From contig NZ_AP012322.1 in the NCBI RefSeq assembly GCF_001025155.1, forward strand, positions 1,116,001 to 1,180,000: DNA of 64,000 nt, written 5' to 3'. Made by a program: the position numbers and the translations under genes. This stretch comes from Bifidobacterium angulatum DSM 20098 = JCM 7096 (GTDB taxonomy: Bacteria; Actinomycetota; Actinomycetes; Actinomycetales; Bifidobacteriaceae). The notes under the pieces were generated by a model. It did not search any database, was not told where the DNA came from, and was given only the letters and a program-made list of their open reading frames with translations. Positions 7,891-17,230 of this stretch are shown here, in pieces (within the stretch, counting starts at the first letter, position 1; each line of letters starts with the position of its first letter).

Positions 7891-10302
7891 TCAGGCGTTA
7901 GCCTGTGCAATCTGGCGCAGCTCCTGCAGCTTGGCGCTGTATTCGCGCTGCACCTTCTTCTCCAGTTTGGTGGCCACCAGGCTGGTCGGGGCGAACCATT
8001 CGGATTCAACGAACGGTTCCTCGCTGGTGGTCTCCACGCCGAACTTGCCGCGAGCCAGAATCCTCACGACCTGCACCACGCCGACGATGACGAAGATGCC
8101 CATCATGACCATGAAGAACACAGACAGGAATCCGTCCAGGTACGCGTTGGACAGTGCCGCCTTGGCGTTGGTCAGTGCCTCGCCGCTTAAGGCACCGCTA
8201 GCGATCTGAGCCTTGTAGTTCGCCGCTACGGTGAAATAGCTCAATGGCCCGAAGATCTTCTGGAAGTCGGCGGTGAAGGTCACCGCCACATCCCATACGA
8301 GCGGGACGATCGGAATCCATAGGTACTTCTTGTAGCCGAGCTTGGCGACACACACGGTTACGAGCACGAAGCAGGCCGCGGCAAGCAGCTGGTTGGAGAT
8401 GCCGAAGATCGGGACCATGGCATTGATGCCGCCGTTCGTGTCGGCCACGCCCATCCACAGCATGGAGCCCCACAGTGCCACGGCGATCAGCGTGGTAATC
8501 ACGTTGCCGACCTTCCATGTCGGATCGGCGAACTTTTCGAGCTTGCGCACATTGCCGAGCAGTTCGCCGATCTGGTAACGAGCCACACGGGTGCCGTTGT
8601 CGACGGTGGTGAGGATGAACAACGCTTCGAACATGATGGCGAAGTGGTACCAGAAGGCCATGGCATTGTGCCCGCCGAGGAAGGACTTCAGGAAGCTGGC
8701 CATGCCCATGGCGAAGGTGGTGGCGCCGCCGGTACGCGAGACGATGGTTTTCTCACCGATGTCGGAGGCGGCCTTCTCAAGCGCTTCGGACCCCTCATAG
8801 GTCTTGGCGTTGCCGTTCTCGTCGACGGAATCCCAGGTGACCTTCATCTGCTCGCCTTTGATGTTGCTGACCTTCATGGAGTTGACGGCCTTGACTGCGG
8901 CATCGGCCTGCTCCTGTGGCGTGGAGGTTGCGGAGACCGTCACACCTGAGGCCTTGGAGATCTGCAGAGCGGACATGTTGGTGGAGAAGTACACACCCTG
9001 GGAGACGGTGATGGCCGCGATCAGAGCGATAATGGCGGTGAAGGACTCGACCAGCATGGAGCCGTAGCCGATCATACGGATCTGGTTTTCCTTCTCCAGG
9101 GCCTTCGGGGTCAGGCCGGAGCTCACCGCACCATGGAAGCCTGACAGTGCACCACAGGCGATGGTGATGAACAGGAACGGGAACAGGTTGCCGGAGAAGG
9201 TCGGACCGTTGGCCATGCCGGCCAGTTCGGTGATGGCGGGAACCTTGACCATCGGGCTGGCAATGAGAATGCCGATGACGAGAAGGATCAGCGTGCCGAT
9301 TTTCATCAGGGTGGACAGGTAGTCACGCGGGGTGACGAGCAGCCAGTGCGGCAACGCCGCTGCCGCGAAGGAGTAGATGACCAGGGCGATGACGAGCTGC
9401 TTACCGGTCAGTGTGAAAATCGGCGCAAGCGTCGGCGAATCGGCGATGTAGCCGCCGGCAACGATATCGATGACGAGCAGCACGAAACCGAGAACAGTGG
9501 TTTCGATCACGCGACCGGGGCGCAGGAAACGCTGATAGCAACCCATGATCAGAGCGATCGGAATGGTCATGCCGATGGAGAACACCGCCCACGGCGAGGA
9601 GGCCATAGCCTTGACTGCGACCAAGGCGAGGAATGCCATGGCGATGGCCGTCATGACCACCAGGAACACGGAGAGGATGGTGCCGCCGAACTTGCCCATT
9701 TCGTCGGTGGCCATCTGACCGAAGGAACGACCACGACGCTTGGCGGAAATCCACAGCATCAGCATATCCTGCACCGCACCGGCGAAAATCACGCCCAGGA
9801 TAATCCACATGGTGGATGGCAGGTAGCCCATCTGCGCGGCGAGAATCGGGCCGACAAGCGGGCCAGCACCGGAGATGCCGGCAAAATGCTGGCCGAAGAG
9901 CACGCGACGGTCGGTACGCTCGAAGTTGGCACCGTCGTGTACGCGTTCGGCCGGCGTGGCGTTCGCGTCGTTGGTGCGCATGATTTTGATCTGAATGTAA
10001 TACGCGTAGAAGCGGTAGGCGATCGCATAGGAGCACAGTGCCACCACCACGAACCAGATGGCGGAGATCTCCTCGCCGCGGGACACCGCCAGCACGGACC
10101 AGCCCACAGCGCACACGATCGCCACCACGGCCCAGATAACGGCCTTCGGCCATGTCCATACCATCTTCGGCTTCACGCCTACGGGAAGCCCTTTCGAATT
10201 GCGGATGACGCGTGCCGCCTCGGCTGGCGTGTATTCATCCCTAAACTCCAGTTTGCCGGGCGCAGGGACGCGAGCGCCGGCAGTACTAGTTGCGCTTGTC
10301 AT
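7891..10302 (-). CDS. cstA: Carbon starvation protein A (CstA) family transporter
   Basis: 803-residue polytopic membrane protein of the CstA family, known elsewhere as pyruvate and/or peptide uptake systems. The N-terminal CstA domain holds the conserved FGQHFAGISGAGPLVGPILAAQMG region around residues 135-160. A second conserved stretch (FHGAVSSGLTPKALE) and a C-terminal block ending with a charged cytoplasmic tail of about 60 residues follow. A soluble-looking insertion of about 70 polar residues (around 450-520) lies between two helices. The length is larger than the E. coli protein (about 700). The small YbdD-type partner gene follows on the same strand. Confidence 0.92.
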   Translation of the reverse strand: MTSATSTAGARVPAPGKLEFRDEYTPAEAARVIRNSKGLPVGVKPKMVWTWPKAVIWAVVAIVCAVGWSVLAVSRGEEISAIWFVVVALCSYAIAYRFYAYYIQIKIMRTNDANATPAERVHDGANFERTDRRVLFGQHFAGISGAGPLVGPILAAQMGYLPSTMWIILGVIFAGAVQDMLMLWISAKRRGRSFGQMATDEMGKFGGTILSVFLVVMTAIAMAFLALVAVKAMASSPWAVFSIGMTIPIALIMGCYQRFLRPGRVIETTVLGFVLLVIDIVAGGYIADSPTLAPIFTLTGKQLVIALVIYSFAAAALPHWLLVTPRDYLSTLMKIGTLILLVIGILIASPMVKVPAITELAGMANGPTFSGNLFPFLFITIACGALSGFHGAVSSGLTPKALEKENQIRMIGYGSMLVESFTAIIALIAAITVSQGVYFSTNMSALQISKASGVTVSATSTPQEQADAAVKAVNSMKVSNIKGEQMKVTWDSVDENGNAKTYEGSEALEKAASDIGEKTIVSRTGGATTFAMGMASFLKSFLGGHNAMAFWYHFAIMFEALFILTTVDNGTRVARYQIGELLGNVRKLEKFADPTWKVGNVITTLIAVALWGSMLWMGVADTNGGINAMVPIFGISNQLLAAACFVLVTVCVAKLGYKKYLWIPIVPLVWDVAVTFTADFQKIFGPLSYFTVAANYKAQIASGALSGEALTNAKAALSNAYLDGFLSVFFMVMMGIFVIVGVVQVVRILARGKFGVETTSEEPFVESEWFAPTSLVATKLEKKVQREYSAKLQELRQIAQANA

Positions 10303-10731
10303 TATGCTCTCTCTTGGTTGACTGATTTGTCTGTTGTAGCCATTAACCGCGAAGGCTTTTCTCCTTGATGGCTATGGAACAGCGTAAGTCGACCAATCGT
10401 ATTGCCGTGTTACTTCTCACGATATGGAATGTGTGGGGTTGGCTGTGTGGTGGGGTTAGAACACGAGTTGGATGAGTAGCATGTAGTCTGGGCAATGCGG
10501 TTGTGAGGGCTTTGATGACGCACGTTGTGCTTTTGCGCGCGTTCGAGGCCAAGTGTCTGCTCCTTTCCGGCATGTCTGTGGGTTTTTGTTTGGTCTTCGG
10601 TCATCTTAGGTTGGCCGTTTTCGTTAAACGCCTTCACTGGTATCGGCGTCGTTTATGACATCTTATGCTCCGAGCGTAGGTGAGGGGTTTTATCATGCTG
10701 CTTATCGAAAACCTTTGAGGAAGGAGTATGG
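10303..10731. other. Intergenic region upstream of cstA and a flavoprotein gene
   Basis: 429 bp without a convincing gene; open frames here have no family resemblance and poor codon use. It should hold the divergent promoters of cstA (minus) and the reductase gene (plus). I see no clear operator; CGTG-N8-CACG near 10408 is too weak to call. Confidence 0.5.
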
Positions 10732-11247
10732 ATGAAGACGCTTGTTCTGGTGTTCCACCCGCATTTGGAGAAGTCGAAGGTCAATCGCAGGCTCATGGAT
10801 ATCGCCAATGAGACGGGCGATGTGACGGTGGTTGACGAGTATGCCGCGTACCCGGATTTCCGGATCAATGCGGAGCGTGAGCAGGAGCTGATCGAAACGC
10901 ATGACCGTATTGTGCTGCAGTTCCCGTTCTACTGGTACAGCTCCCCTGCGTTGCTCAAGCAGTGGGAGGATGCCGTGCTGAAGGCCGGTTGGGCGTATGC
11001 CGGCGGTCGTGCGTTGGAGGGTAAGGAGTTCATGGTGGCGGTGTCCACTGGTTCTCCGGCCGAATCGTATACGCGCGAGGGGTCCCATGTGCGCACCATG
11101 GAGGAGCTGCTGTCGCCGTTCGAGACCACGTTCCGTCATACGCATGCCACATATTTGAAGCCGTTCCTTATCCAGGGTGTGGCCACTGCCACCGACGAGC
11201 AGATTGATGCCGCCGTGGCCAAGTATCCGGCGGCGCTTACCGCCTGA
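10732..11247 (+). CDS. NAD(P)H oxidoreductase, flavodoxin-fold (KefF/MdaB-like)
   Basis: 171-residue cytoplasmic flavoprotein that would reduce quinones or related electrophiles with NAD(P)H. The flavodoxin-2 fold is clear: N-terminal beta strand KTLVLVFHPH, then QFPFYWYSSPALLKQWEDAVL (residues about 63-83), the loop contacting the isoalloxazine ring, then MVAVSTGSP. The ATG at 10732 is preceded by AAGGAG with 5-base spacing; the ATG four bases earlier is out of frame. A hairpin terminator follows. Neighbouring genes suggest an oxidative or electrophile stress role. Confidence 0.88.
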   Translation: MKTLVLVFHPHLEKSKVNRRLMDIANETGDVTVVDEYAAYPDFRINAEREQELIETHDRIVLQFPFYWYSSPALLKQWEDAVLKAGWAYAGGRALEGKEFMVAVSTGSPAESYTREGSHVRTMEELLSPFETTFRHTHATYLKPFLIQGVATATDEQIDAAVAKYPAALTA

Positions 11248-11312
11248 CCGATCCGGCCGTCCGCCTCGGCCATCTCGGCTATACCGGCGTTGCCGCTGTA
11301 GCTGGAAGCAAT

Positions 11313-11349
11313 GGGGAGTCATGTTCGTTTGGAAGGAACATGACTCCCC
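11313..11349 (+). terminator. Hairpin terminator after the flavoprotein gene
   Basis: Perfect 14-bp stem GGGGAGTCATGTTC / GAACATGACTCCCC with a 9-base loop, 66 bp after the stop. It separates the flavoprotein gene from the DUF3737 operon promoter, which begins three bases later. Confidence 0.75.
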
Positions 11350-11351
11350 GT

Positions 11352-11381
11352 TTGACTTCAAGTACTTGAAGTTTCTATTTT
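11352..11381 (+). promoter_or_regulatory. Promoter with palindromic operator in its spacer (MerR-type geometry)
   Basis: -35 TTGACT (11352-11357) and -10 TATTTT (11376-11381) are 18 bp apart. The perfect 18-bp palindrome ACTTCAAGTACTTGAAGT occupies 11355-11372 between them. A lengthened spacer filled by a dyad is the hallmark of MerR-family activation. It drives the DUF3737-malY pair. A near copy precedes the DXS-like gene at 17231-17261. Confidence 0.6.
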
Positions 11382-11407
11382 ATGCAACGGAACATATGAA
11401 GGAGCAC

Positions 11408-12319
11408 ATGTTGAACAGCATCCAAGACACCACTGATACCACTGACACCGATGGCATGACCGAGATCCGGCAAGCGTTTCTCACCGGCGAGCGCGCCGAG
11501 TTCTTTGCGCGGAAGCGTCGGTATGTCGATACTGTTTTCGCCGATGGCGAGTCGCCGTTGAAGCATGCGTGTGATATCGAGCTGGTGGAGAGTTCGTTCA
11601 AGTGGAAGTATCCGTTGTGGTATTGCCGGAATGTGGTGGCGCGTGATTGCACGTGGTTCGAGATGGGGCGTGCCGGCGTGTGGTATACGGATCATATTGT
11701 GGTTGAGGATTCGACGATCGAGGCGCCGAAGAATTTCCGCCGCTGTCATGATGTGGTGTTGCGTAATGTGGATTTTCCCAATGCCGAGGAGACGTTGTGG
11801 TCGTGCAGTGGTGTGCGTTTGGAGAATGTGAGCGCGCATGGCGATTATCTGGCGATGAACTGCGCGGATGTGAAGGCCGATAATCTGCGTCTGGTGGGTA
11901 ATTATCCATTCGATGGCGCGCATGACGTGGAGATCTCTCATTCCCGGCTGATTTCGAAGGATTGCTTCTGGAACTGTGAGAACGTGACGGTGCGTGACTC
12001 GTTCATTTCGGGCGAGTACTTGGCGTGGAATTCGCGCAACGTGACGTTCGAGAACTGCACGATTGAGAGTCTGCAGGGATTGTGTTATGTGGATAATCTG
12101 GTGTTGCGCAACTGCCGTCTGATCAATACGACGCTGGCGTTCGAGTATTCCACGGTGGATGCGGATGTGCGTGGCACGATCGACAGCGTGCTCAATCCGA
12201 GTGCAGGCATGATCCGGGCCGATGCGATCGGCGAATTGACGCTTGACCCGGAAAGGGTCGATCCGTCGGCGACGACGATCGTGACCGCGGCAACGGCACG
12301 GAATGCTTCGCAGCAGTAG
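11408..12319 (+). CDS. DUF3737 family right-handed beta-helix protein
   Basis: 303-residue cytoplasmic protein with no signal peptide. The body (about residues 50-280) is a run of short beta-strand repeats built on patterns such as VEDSTIEAPKNFRRC, LRNVDFPNAEETLW and VRDSFISGEYLAWN. This predicts a pectate-lyase-like parallel beta-helix; families named DUF3737 have this form and no established function. The ATG at 11408 follows AAGGAGCAC; ATGs at 11396 and 11456 are alternatives. It is followed after 10 bp by a PLP enzyme gene, so the two share a message and the MerR-type promoter upstream. Confidence 0.85.
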   Translation: MLNSIQDTTDTTDTDGMTEIRQAFLTGERAEFFARKRRYVDTVFADGESPLKHACDIELVESSFKWKYPLWYCRNVVARDCTWFEMGRAGVWYTDHIVVEDSTIEAPKNFRRCHDVVLRNVDFPNAEETLWSCSGVRLENVSAHGDYLAMNCADVKADNLRLVGNYPFDGAHDVEISHSRLISKDCFWNCENVTVRDSFISGEYLAWNSRNVTFENCTIESLQGLCYVDNLVLRNCRLINTTLAFEYSTVDADVRGTIDSVLNPSAGMIRADAIGELTLDPERVDPSATTIVTAATARNASQQ

Positions 12320-12329
12320 GATTACCGTC

Positions 12330-13514
12330 ATGACCTATGATTTCGATACTCCGATTGACCGTTCCGGCACCTACTCGCTCAAATGGGAGGAGGCGGGAGA
12401 TGCGCTGCCTATGTGGGTGGCGGATATGGATTTCCAGACCGCGCCGGAGATCCGCAAGGCGCTGCGCCGGCGCGTCGAGCATGGTGTGTTCGGCTATTCG
12501 ATCGTGCCATCCGAGTGGAACCGGGCGTATGTGGACTGGTGGGGCAGGCGGCATGGCCTCGCCGTTGATCCGCAATGGCTGGTGTTCTGCACCGGTGTGG
12601 TGCCGGCGATTTCCAGCATGGTCAGGAAACTCACCACGCCGAACGAGAACGTGCTCATCCAGACGCCGGTCTACAACATCTTCTTCAATTCGATTCTCAA
12701 CAACGGCTGTCGGGTGCTCGAATCCCCGCTTGTCTACGACGGCGAGGGCCATTATGCGATCGATTGGACCGATCTTGAGGCGAAGCTCGCCGACCCGCAG
12801 ACCACGTTGATGATCCTATGCAACCCGCACAATCCAATCGACCGCATCTGGGATCGCGAGACCCTGGAGCGTATCGGAGAGCTGTGCTGGGAGCATCATG
12901 TGACGGTGATCAGCGACGAGATCCACTGCGATCTGACCGACCCGGGTTTCGCATACGTGCCGTTCGCCTCGGTGAGCGAGCATTGCGCGATGAACTCGGT
13001 GACCTGCATGGCACCGACCAAGACCTTCAACATCGCGGGGCTCAACTCCGCGGCCGTGATGATTCCGGATCCGGTGTTGCGACACAAGGTGTGGAGGGCG
13101 CTGAACACCGACGAGGTGGCCGAGCCGAACGCGTTCGCCATGAGTGCCACACTGGCCGCGTTCACCGAAGGCGAACCATGGTTGGACGAACTGCGCGCCT
13201 ACCTGGCCGGCAACAAGACGGTCGCACGCTCGATGTTCGACGAATACAACGCCTCCGCGCCAGCCGGCCGACGCATCATCATGGTCGAAGGCCACGCCAC
13301 CTACCTGCTGTGGGTCGACTGCTCGGCCATCACGCATGACACCGACGCGTTGTGCGACTATCTGAAACATGAGTGCAAGGTAATGTTCTCGCAAGGCTCC
13401 GAATACGGTGGCAACGGCCATGACTTCGTGCGTATCAACGTGGCCTGCCCCCGCGCACGCATGGTCGAAGGGCTCACTCGCTTCCTCGAAGGGCTGAACA
13501 CGTACCACGCCTAG
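12330..13514 (+). CDS. MalY/PatB-type PLP-dependent aminotransferase / C-S lyase
   Basis: 394-residue fold-type I PLP enzyme of the MalY/PatB group, which cleaves cystathionine or cysteine conjugates and sometimes transaminates. Diagnostic stretches are the N-terminal PMWVADMDF, ILCNPHNPIDRIW (family usually NPHNPVGRVW), ISDEIHCDL with the PLP-ring aspartate and APTKTFNIAGLNSA carrying the PLP lysine, around residue 230. The I-D replacement of V-G in the NPHNP loop is unusual. The ATG at 12330 is 10 bp after DUF3737 and the ORF ends near the convergent lysR gene. A role in sulfur amino acid metabolism is inferred from family only. Confidence 0.88.
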   Translation: MTYDFDTPIDRSGTYSLKWEEAGDALPMWVADMDFQTAPEIRKALRRRVEHGVFGYSIVPSEWNRAYVDWWGRRHGLAVDPQWLVFCTGVVPAISSMVRKLTTPNENVLIQTPVYNIFFNSILNNGCRVLESPLVYDGEGHYAIDWTDLEAKLADPQTTLMILCNPHNPIDRIWDRETLERIGELCWEHHVTVISDEIHCDLTDPGFAYVPFASVSEHCAMNSVTCMAPTKTFNIAGLNSAAVMIPDPVLRHKVWRALNTDEVAEPNAFAMSATLAAFTEGEPWLDELRAYLAGNKTVARSMFDEYNASAPAGRRIIMVEGHATYLLWVDCSAITHDTDALCDYLKHECKVMFSQGSEYGGNGHDFVRINVACPRARMVEGLTRFLEGLNTYHA

Positions 13515-13535
13515 CGGGCAAGCCACGGCAGCGGC

Positions 13536-14429
13536 CTATTCGCCGGGTTCGCTCGCCACTTCGCGCACACAGTCGAGGAATGCCCGGGCCGGCGGGGTGA
13601 GTGGCTGATTCTTCTTCCACGCCATGCTCAGCGAAGCGCGCAACACCGGTTCGAGCGGGCGGAACGTCAGCCCGCTGCGCTCGCCGGTGTCGATCAGACC
13701 TTCGAGCGACAGCGCGCAACCGTAGCCTGCTCGCACGAACCGGCTGGCGTTATAGGTCAGGTTCATGGTGCCGATGATATCGAACGGCCGCAGATTCACG
13801 CCATACCAGCCCGACAGGTCACGTCTGACGAGCGCCCCCTTGGGTATGATCAACGGCAGGTCCTGCAGGTCGTCCGGCGTTATACCGTTTTTTACGGCCA
13901 ACGGATGATCCGGGCGCATCAGCAGCCCCATACGGTCGCCTCCCGGCAACGGCAGATGGTCGTAGCGGCTCATATCGGACGGCTGCACCAGTACGCCGAA
14001 GTCGGCAAGCCCGTTGTCAAGCCGTTCCACGATGTTCTCCCCATAATCGTCGTGCAGCTGGATGCGTACGCCGAGGTGCAGTTCGCGCACGCGCACAGCA
14101 GCCTTGGCCAGCACGTCCATGACCACGGATTGCGCCGCGGCCACATGCACGTCGCCCTCGATATCCTCGCCCGAGGCGATCTCCGACCTGGTGCGGTCGG
14201 CGAGCTCCACGATCTCACATGCGCGACGGTACAGCAGCCGCCCCTCATGCGTCAGTTCCAGAGGCCGACCGCGGGTACCGCGTATGAACAGCATCGCCCC
14301 CATTTCGCTCTCAAGCCCTTTGATCTGACGCGACAGAGCCGGCTGGCTGACACGCAACACGTCGGCGGCGGCGGTGACACCCTCCTCCTGCACCACCGCG
14401 ATGAAATTACGCAGCGTACGGATTTCCAT
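13536..14429 (-). CDS. LysR-family transcriptional regulator
   Basis: 297-residue regulator: N-terminal winged helix (residues 1-60; AAADVLRVSQPALSRQIKGLE) and a C-terminal effector domain of the periplasmic-binding type. I start at the ATG at 14429, preceded by GGAGAGGGGT, and not at 14468, which would add an atypical N-terminal extension. It is divergent from the SDR gene (138-bp gap) and convergent with malY, so the SDR gene is the likeliest target. The effector is unknown. Confidence 0.9.
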   Translation of the reverse strand: MEIRTLRNFIAVVQEEGVTAAADVLRVSQPALSRQIKGLESEMGAMLFIRGTRGRPLELTHEGRLLYRRACEIVELADRTRSEIASGEDIEGDVHVAAAQSVVMDVLAKAAVRVRELHLGVRIQLHDDYGENIVERLDNGLADFGVLVQPSDMSRYDHLPLPGGDRMGLLMRPDHPLAVKNGITPDDLQDLPLIIPKGALVRRDLSGWYGVNLRPFDIIGTMNLTYNASRFVRAGYGCALSLEGLIDTGERSGLTFRPLEPVLRASLSMAWKKNQPLTPPARAFLDCVREVASEPGE

Positions 14430-14567
14430 ACCCCTCTCCACCTCCACAAATACATGCAACGCCCGCATCCCATACTATCGCCCGACCGCATTGCGCCATC
14501 GATCCCCTGCTCCCGGCCCGACGCCTCTACACTGGAAGCAACGGCACTCATCGACGGCGAGGTTGAT

Positions 14568-15404
14568 ATGGCATACGCACTCATCACCGGGGCATCCAGC
14601 GGCATCGGCCGCGAACTGGCGTCACTGTTCGCGGCAAACGGCTACGACATAGTGATCACGGCGCGGAGCCAAGAACGCCTCAACACCGTACAAACCGCAT
14701 TGAAACAGCAATACCAGGTGCGGGTCGTGGTATTCGCCGCCGATCTGAGCGAACCGGACGCACCGCAAAGGCTGCATGACTTCACCACGTCACATGGAAT
14801 CTCCATCGAATATCTGGTCAACAACGCCGGCTTCGCGGATTGGACCGGATATCTCGATGCCGATTGGAGCCGCCAACAGGAAATGATGCGTCTCAACATG
14901 GAGGCGCTCGCCGAACTCACCTACCGCTATGGCCGCGACATGCGCCGCGCCGGGCACGGCAGAATCCTCAACATATCATCGGTCGCCTCGATGATGGCCG
15001 GCCCCTACATGGCGGTCTACTTCGCCTCGAAGGCGTTCGTGCGCTCGCTGTCGGAAGCCGTAGCCTACGAGCTACGCGATACGGGTGTGACGGTGACCTG
15101 CGTATGCCCCGGGCCGACCACCACCGGTTTCGCCAAGGCCGCCAACATGCACGGACGCAACTTCTTCACCATGACCAGGCCGGCCAGCGCACACCAGTTG
15201 GCGGCATACGCCTACCGCAGGATGATGCGCGGCACCACACTCGCCTACCATGGCCCACTCACCAGGGCGGGCGCACTTGCGGAACGACTGCTCCCTCGAG
15301 CCGTCACCCGCCGGCTCGCCGCGTTCATGAACGGCGGCGAGCCGAATACCCGATCCGTCAGCGCAACACCTCAAGCACATCCTGAACAATCTGCTCAGGA
15401 TTGA
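14568..15404 (+). CDS. Short-chain dehydrogenase/reductase
   Basis: 278-residue NAD(P)-dependent oxidoreductase of the classical SDR type. The Rossmann motif TGASSGIGRE starts at residue 7, NNAG is around residue 85, a serine lies in ILNISSVAS, and Y-x3-K occurs as YFASK. Arginine after the first strand (ITARSQERL) suggests NADPH. The reading frame is open far upstream (to 13905), but that part is antisense to lysR; the ATG at 14568 fits the family start. The last 47 bp overlap the end of the convergent DXS-like gene, so the two transcripts are complementary at their 3' ends. Confidence 0.88.
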   Translation: MAYALITGASSGIGRELASLFAANGYDIVITARSQERLNTVQTALKQQYQVRVVVFAADLSEPDAPQRLHDFTTSHGISIEYLVNNAGFADWTGYLDADWSRQQEMMRLNMEALAELTYRYGRDMRRAGHGRILNISSVASMMAGPYMAVYFASKAFVRSLSEAVAYELRDTGVTVTCVCPGPTTTGFAKAANMHGRNFFTMTRPASAHQLAAYAYRRMMRGTTLAYHGPLTRAGALAERLLPRAVTRRLAAFMNGGEPNTRSVSATPQAHPEQSAQD

Positions 15405-17148
15405 GACGGTAACGCGCATACAGCGTCTCCGTGGGCTCACGGTCGGTGAGTTCCTTATGCGCGCCATAGGTGAGCACCTTCATATCGGAGGAGCCGTAGT
15501 AGGCGGCGATGCGCTCGCCGAAGCCACCGACCAAGGCGCCGTCCTCCAGTGTCACGACCACGTCATGGTCGTCCTTCAACACGCCGAGCGCGGCGACATC
15601 GAGGTCGGAGTAGACGCGCGGGTCGATCACGGTGGCGCCAATGCCTGACTGCGCCAGCGTCTCGCGCACCTTGAGACCCAATGGCAGGAAGTTGCCGAGT
15701 GCGAGGATCGCGACCTTGGCCCCCTTCACGATGGTGCGGTATTTCAGATCGCCATCGGTGAACGGCGCGGCCACGGGCTCCTCCGGCGTGAGCGCGAGAT
15801 CGGTTTCACGGGTCAGGGTGCCGGGTTCGGCGATCACGACAGGCCTGCCAGCATGGTCGATGGACCAGTCGAGCATGGCCAGATACTCCTCCTTAGTCGC
15901 CGGCGCGAGACCGGTCAGGCCGGGGATGGTGTTCGTCATGGCGATGTCGAAGATGTTGGAATGCGTATTGTCGCCCGGCCCGATGGCGTCGCCGAACCCT
16001 GCCGCGATGATGGTCGCCGCGGTGCCTTGCAACGCCAGATCCTGCTGCAACTGGTCATAGGCGCGCTGCAGGAACGTGGACGTCACCTCATACACGGGCT
16101 TGCCGCCCGCCTTGGCGATGCCGGAGATCGCCGCCACCGCATGCTGTTCGGCGATGCCGACGTCCACGAACTGGTCGCCCGCCTGCTCACGCTCCTTCGG
16201 GCCGAACCCGCCGTTGCCCGGCGTGCCAGCGGACAGCACCACCACGCGCCTGTCTCGCTTCATCTTGTTCAACAGGTAGTCGCGGGACACACTCGCGTAA
16301 TCCTCCACCGGTCCGGCCTCTACCATGGCGTCCTGCACGGATTGTGGCAGCATCCAGTGCCCGGATTCCTTCGCCTCGCGCGTGGCGTTCACTCGCTCCA
16401 GGCCATGTCCCTTGTCGGTGTGAATGTGCACCACCACCGGATGGTCGATGTCCTTGACTTCGACGAGCGCGTCGATCAGCGCGTTGGCATCGTTGCCGTC
16501 CTCCACATACCGGTAGTCGAGACCGAAATCACGGAACAGGTTGTGCTCGGATGCGCCGTTGGTGGCGCGCAGTTCGGCAAGCCCCTTGTAGATGCCGCCG
16601 TGGTTCGGAGCGATGGACATCTCGTTGTCGTTGACGATGATGATGAGGTTGGTGGTCATCTCGCCCGCGTTGTCGAGGCCTTCGAGCGCTTCGCCTTCGC
16701 TGAGCGAGCCGTCGCCGATGAACGCGATGACGTTCTCCGTGCGCCCGCACAGGTCACGCCCCTTGGCCATGCCCACCGCCATGGAGATGGAAGTGCCGGT
16801 GTGCCCTACCACGAAATGGTCGTGTTCGCTTTCCTGCGGGCTCGTATAGCCGGAAAGGTCGTGGTAGTGGGCCGGGTCGAGGAACGCCTGTTTGCGCCCG
16901 GTCAGGATCTTATGTGTGTAGGACTGGTGCGACACGTCCCAGATGAACTTGTCCTTGGGCGAATCGAACACGTAATGCATGGCGATGGTCGCCTCCACCA
17001 CACCCAGGTTCGGCCCCATGTGGCCGCCCGTGACGCCGACCTTGGTGATGAGCGCCTGCCTGATCTCGTCGGCGAGCGCCGGCAGTTGGCTACGGTCGAG
17101 GGTTTTGAGGTCGGCTGGTCCGTTGATGTTATCGAGATAGTGCGTCAT
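15358..17148 (-). CDS. 1-deoxy-D-xylulose-5-phosphate synthase-like thiamine enzyme
   Basis: 596-residue transketolase-superfamily enzyme resembling DXS but divergent. The N-terminal half has DVSHQSYTHKILTGR, VGHTGTSISMA and the thiamine-diphosphate motif GDGSLSEGEALEGLDNAG...NDNEMSI. The pyrimidine-binding half has VDVGIAEQHAVAAISG with the catalytic glutamate. The segment DRAGxVGxDGxTH expected in DXS is replaced by GFGDAIGPGDNTHSN, and the protein is about 30 residues shorter than usual. Such paralogues occur in lactic acid bacteria and bifidobacteria beside or without a true DXS, so the reaction is uncertain. It is transcribed alone from a MerR-type promoter. Confidence 0.8.
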   Translation of the reverse strand: MTHYLDNINGPADLKTLDRSQLPALADEIRQALITKVGVTGGHMGPNLGVVEATIAMHYVFDSPKDKFIWDVSHQSYTHKILTGRKQAFLDPAHYHDLSGYTSPQESEHDHFVVGHTGTSISMAVGMAKGRDLCGRTENVIAFIGDGSLSEGEALEGLDNAGEMTTNLIIIVNDNEMSIAPNHGGIYKGLAELRATNGASEHNLFRDFGLDYRYVEDGNDANALIDALVEVKDIDHPVVVHIHTDKGHGLERVNATREAKESGHWMLPQSVQDAMVEAGPVEDYASVSRDYLLNKMKRDRRVVVLSAGTPGNGGFGPKEREQAGDQFVDVGIAEQHAVAAISGIAKAGGKPVYEVTSTFLQRAYDQLQQDLALQGTAATIIAAGFGDAIGPGDNTHSNIFDIAMTNTIPGLTGLAPATKEEYLAMLDWSIDHAGRPVVIAEPGTLTRETDLALTPEEPVAAPFTDGDLKYRTIVKGAKVAILALGNFLPLGLKVRETLAQSGIGATVIDPRVYSDLDVAALGVLKDDHDVVVTLEDGALVGGFGERIAAYYGSSDMKVLTYGAHKELTDREPTETLYARYRLNPEQIVQDVLEVLR

Positions 17149-17230
17149 GGATTGGTTCCGTTCCTTCCCTGTGTTGTTTTACTCGTGGATCGCCAATCAC
17201 GTCGTTATGGCAGCGGTCGTTTGCGTTTTT

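Noticed and set aside
10343..10637. Short minus-strand frames upstream of cstA
   Set aside because: No ribosome-binding site, no family resemblance, His/Thr/Asn-rich translation; treated as promoter region.
13905..14567. N-terminal extension of the SDR frame by 221 codons
   Set aside because: Antisense to lysR and unlike any SDR; the Rossmann motif starts right after the ATG at 14568.
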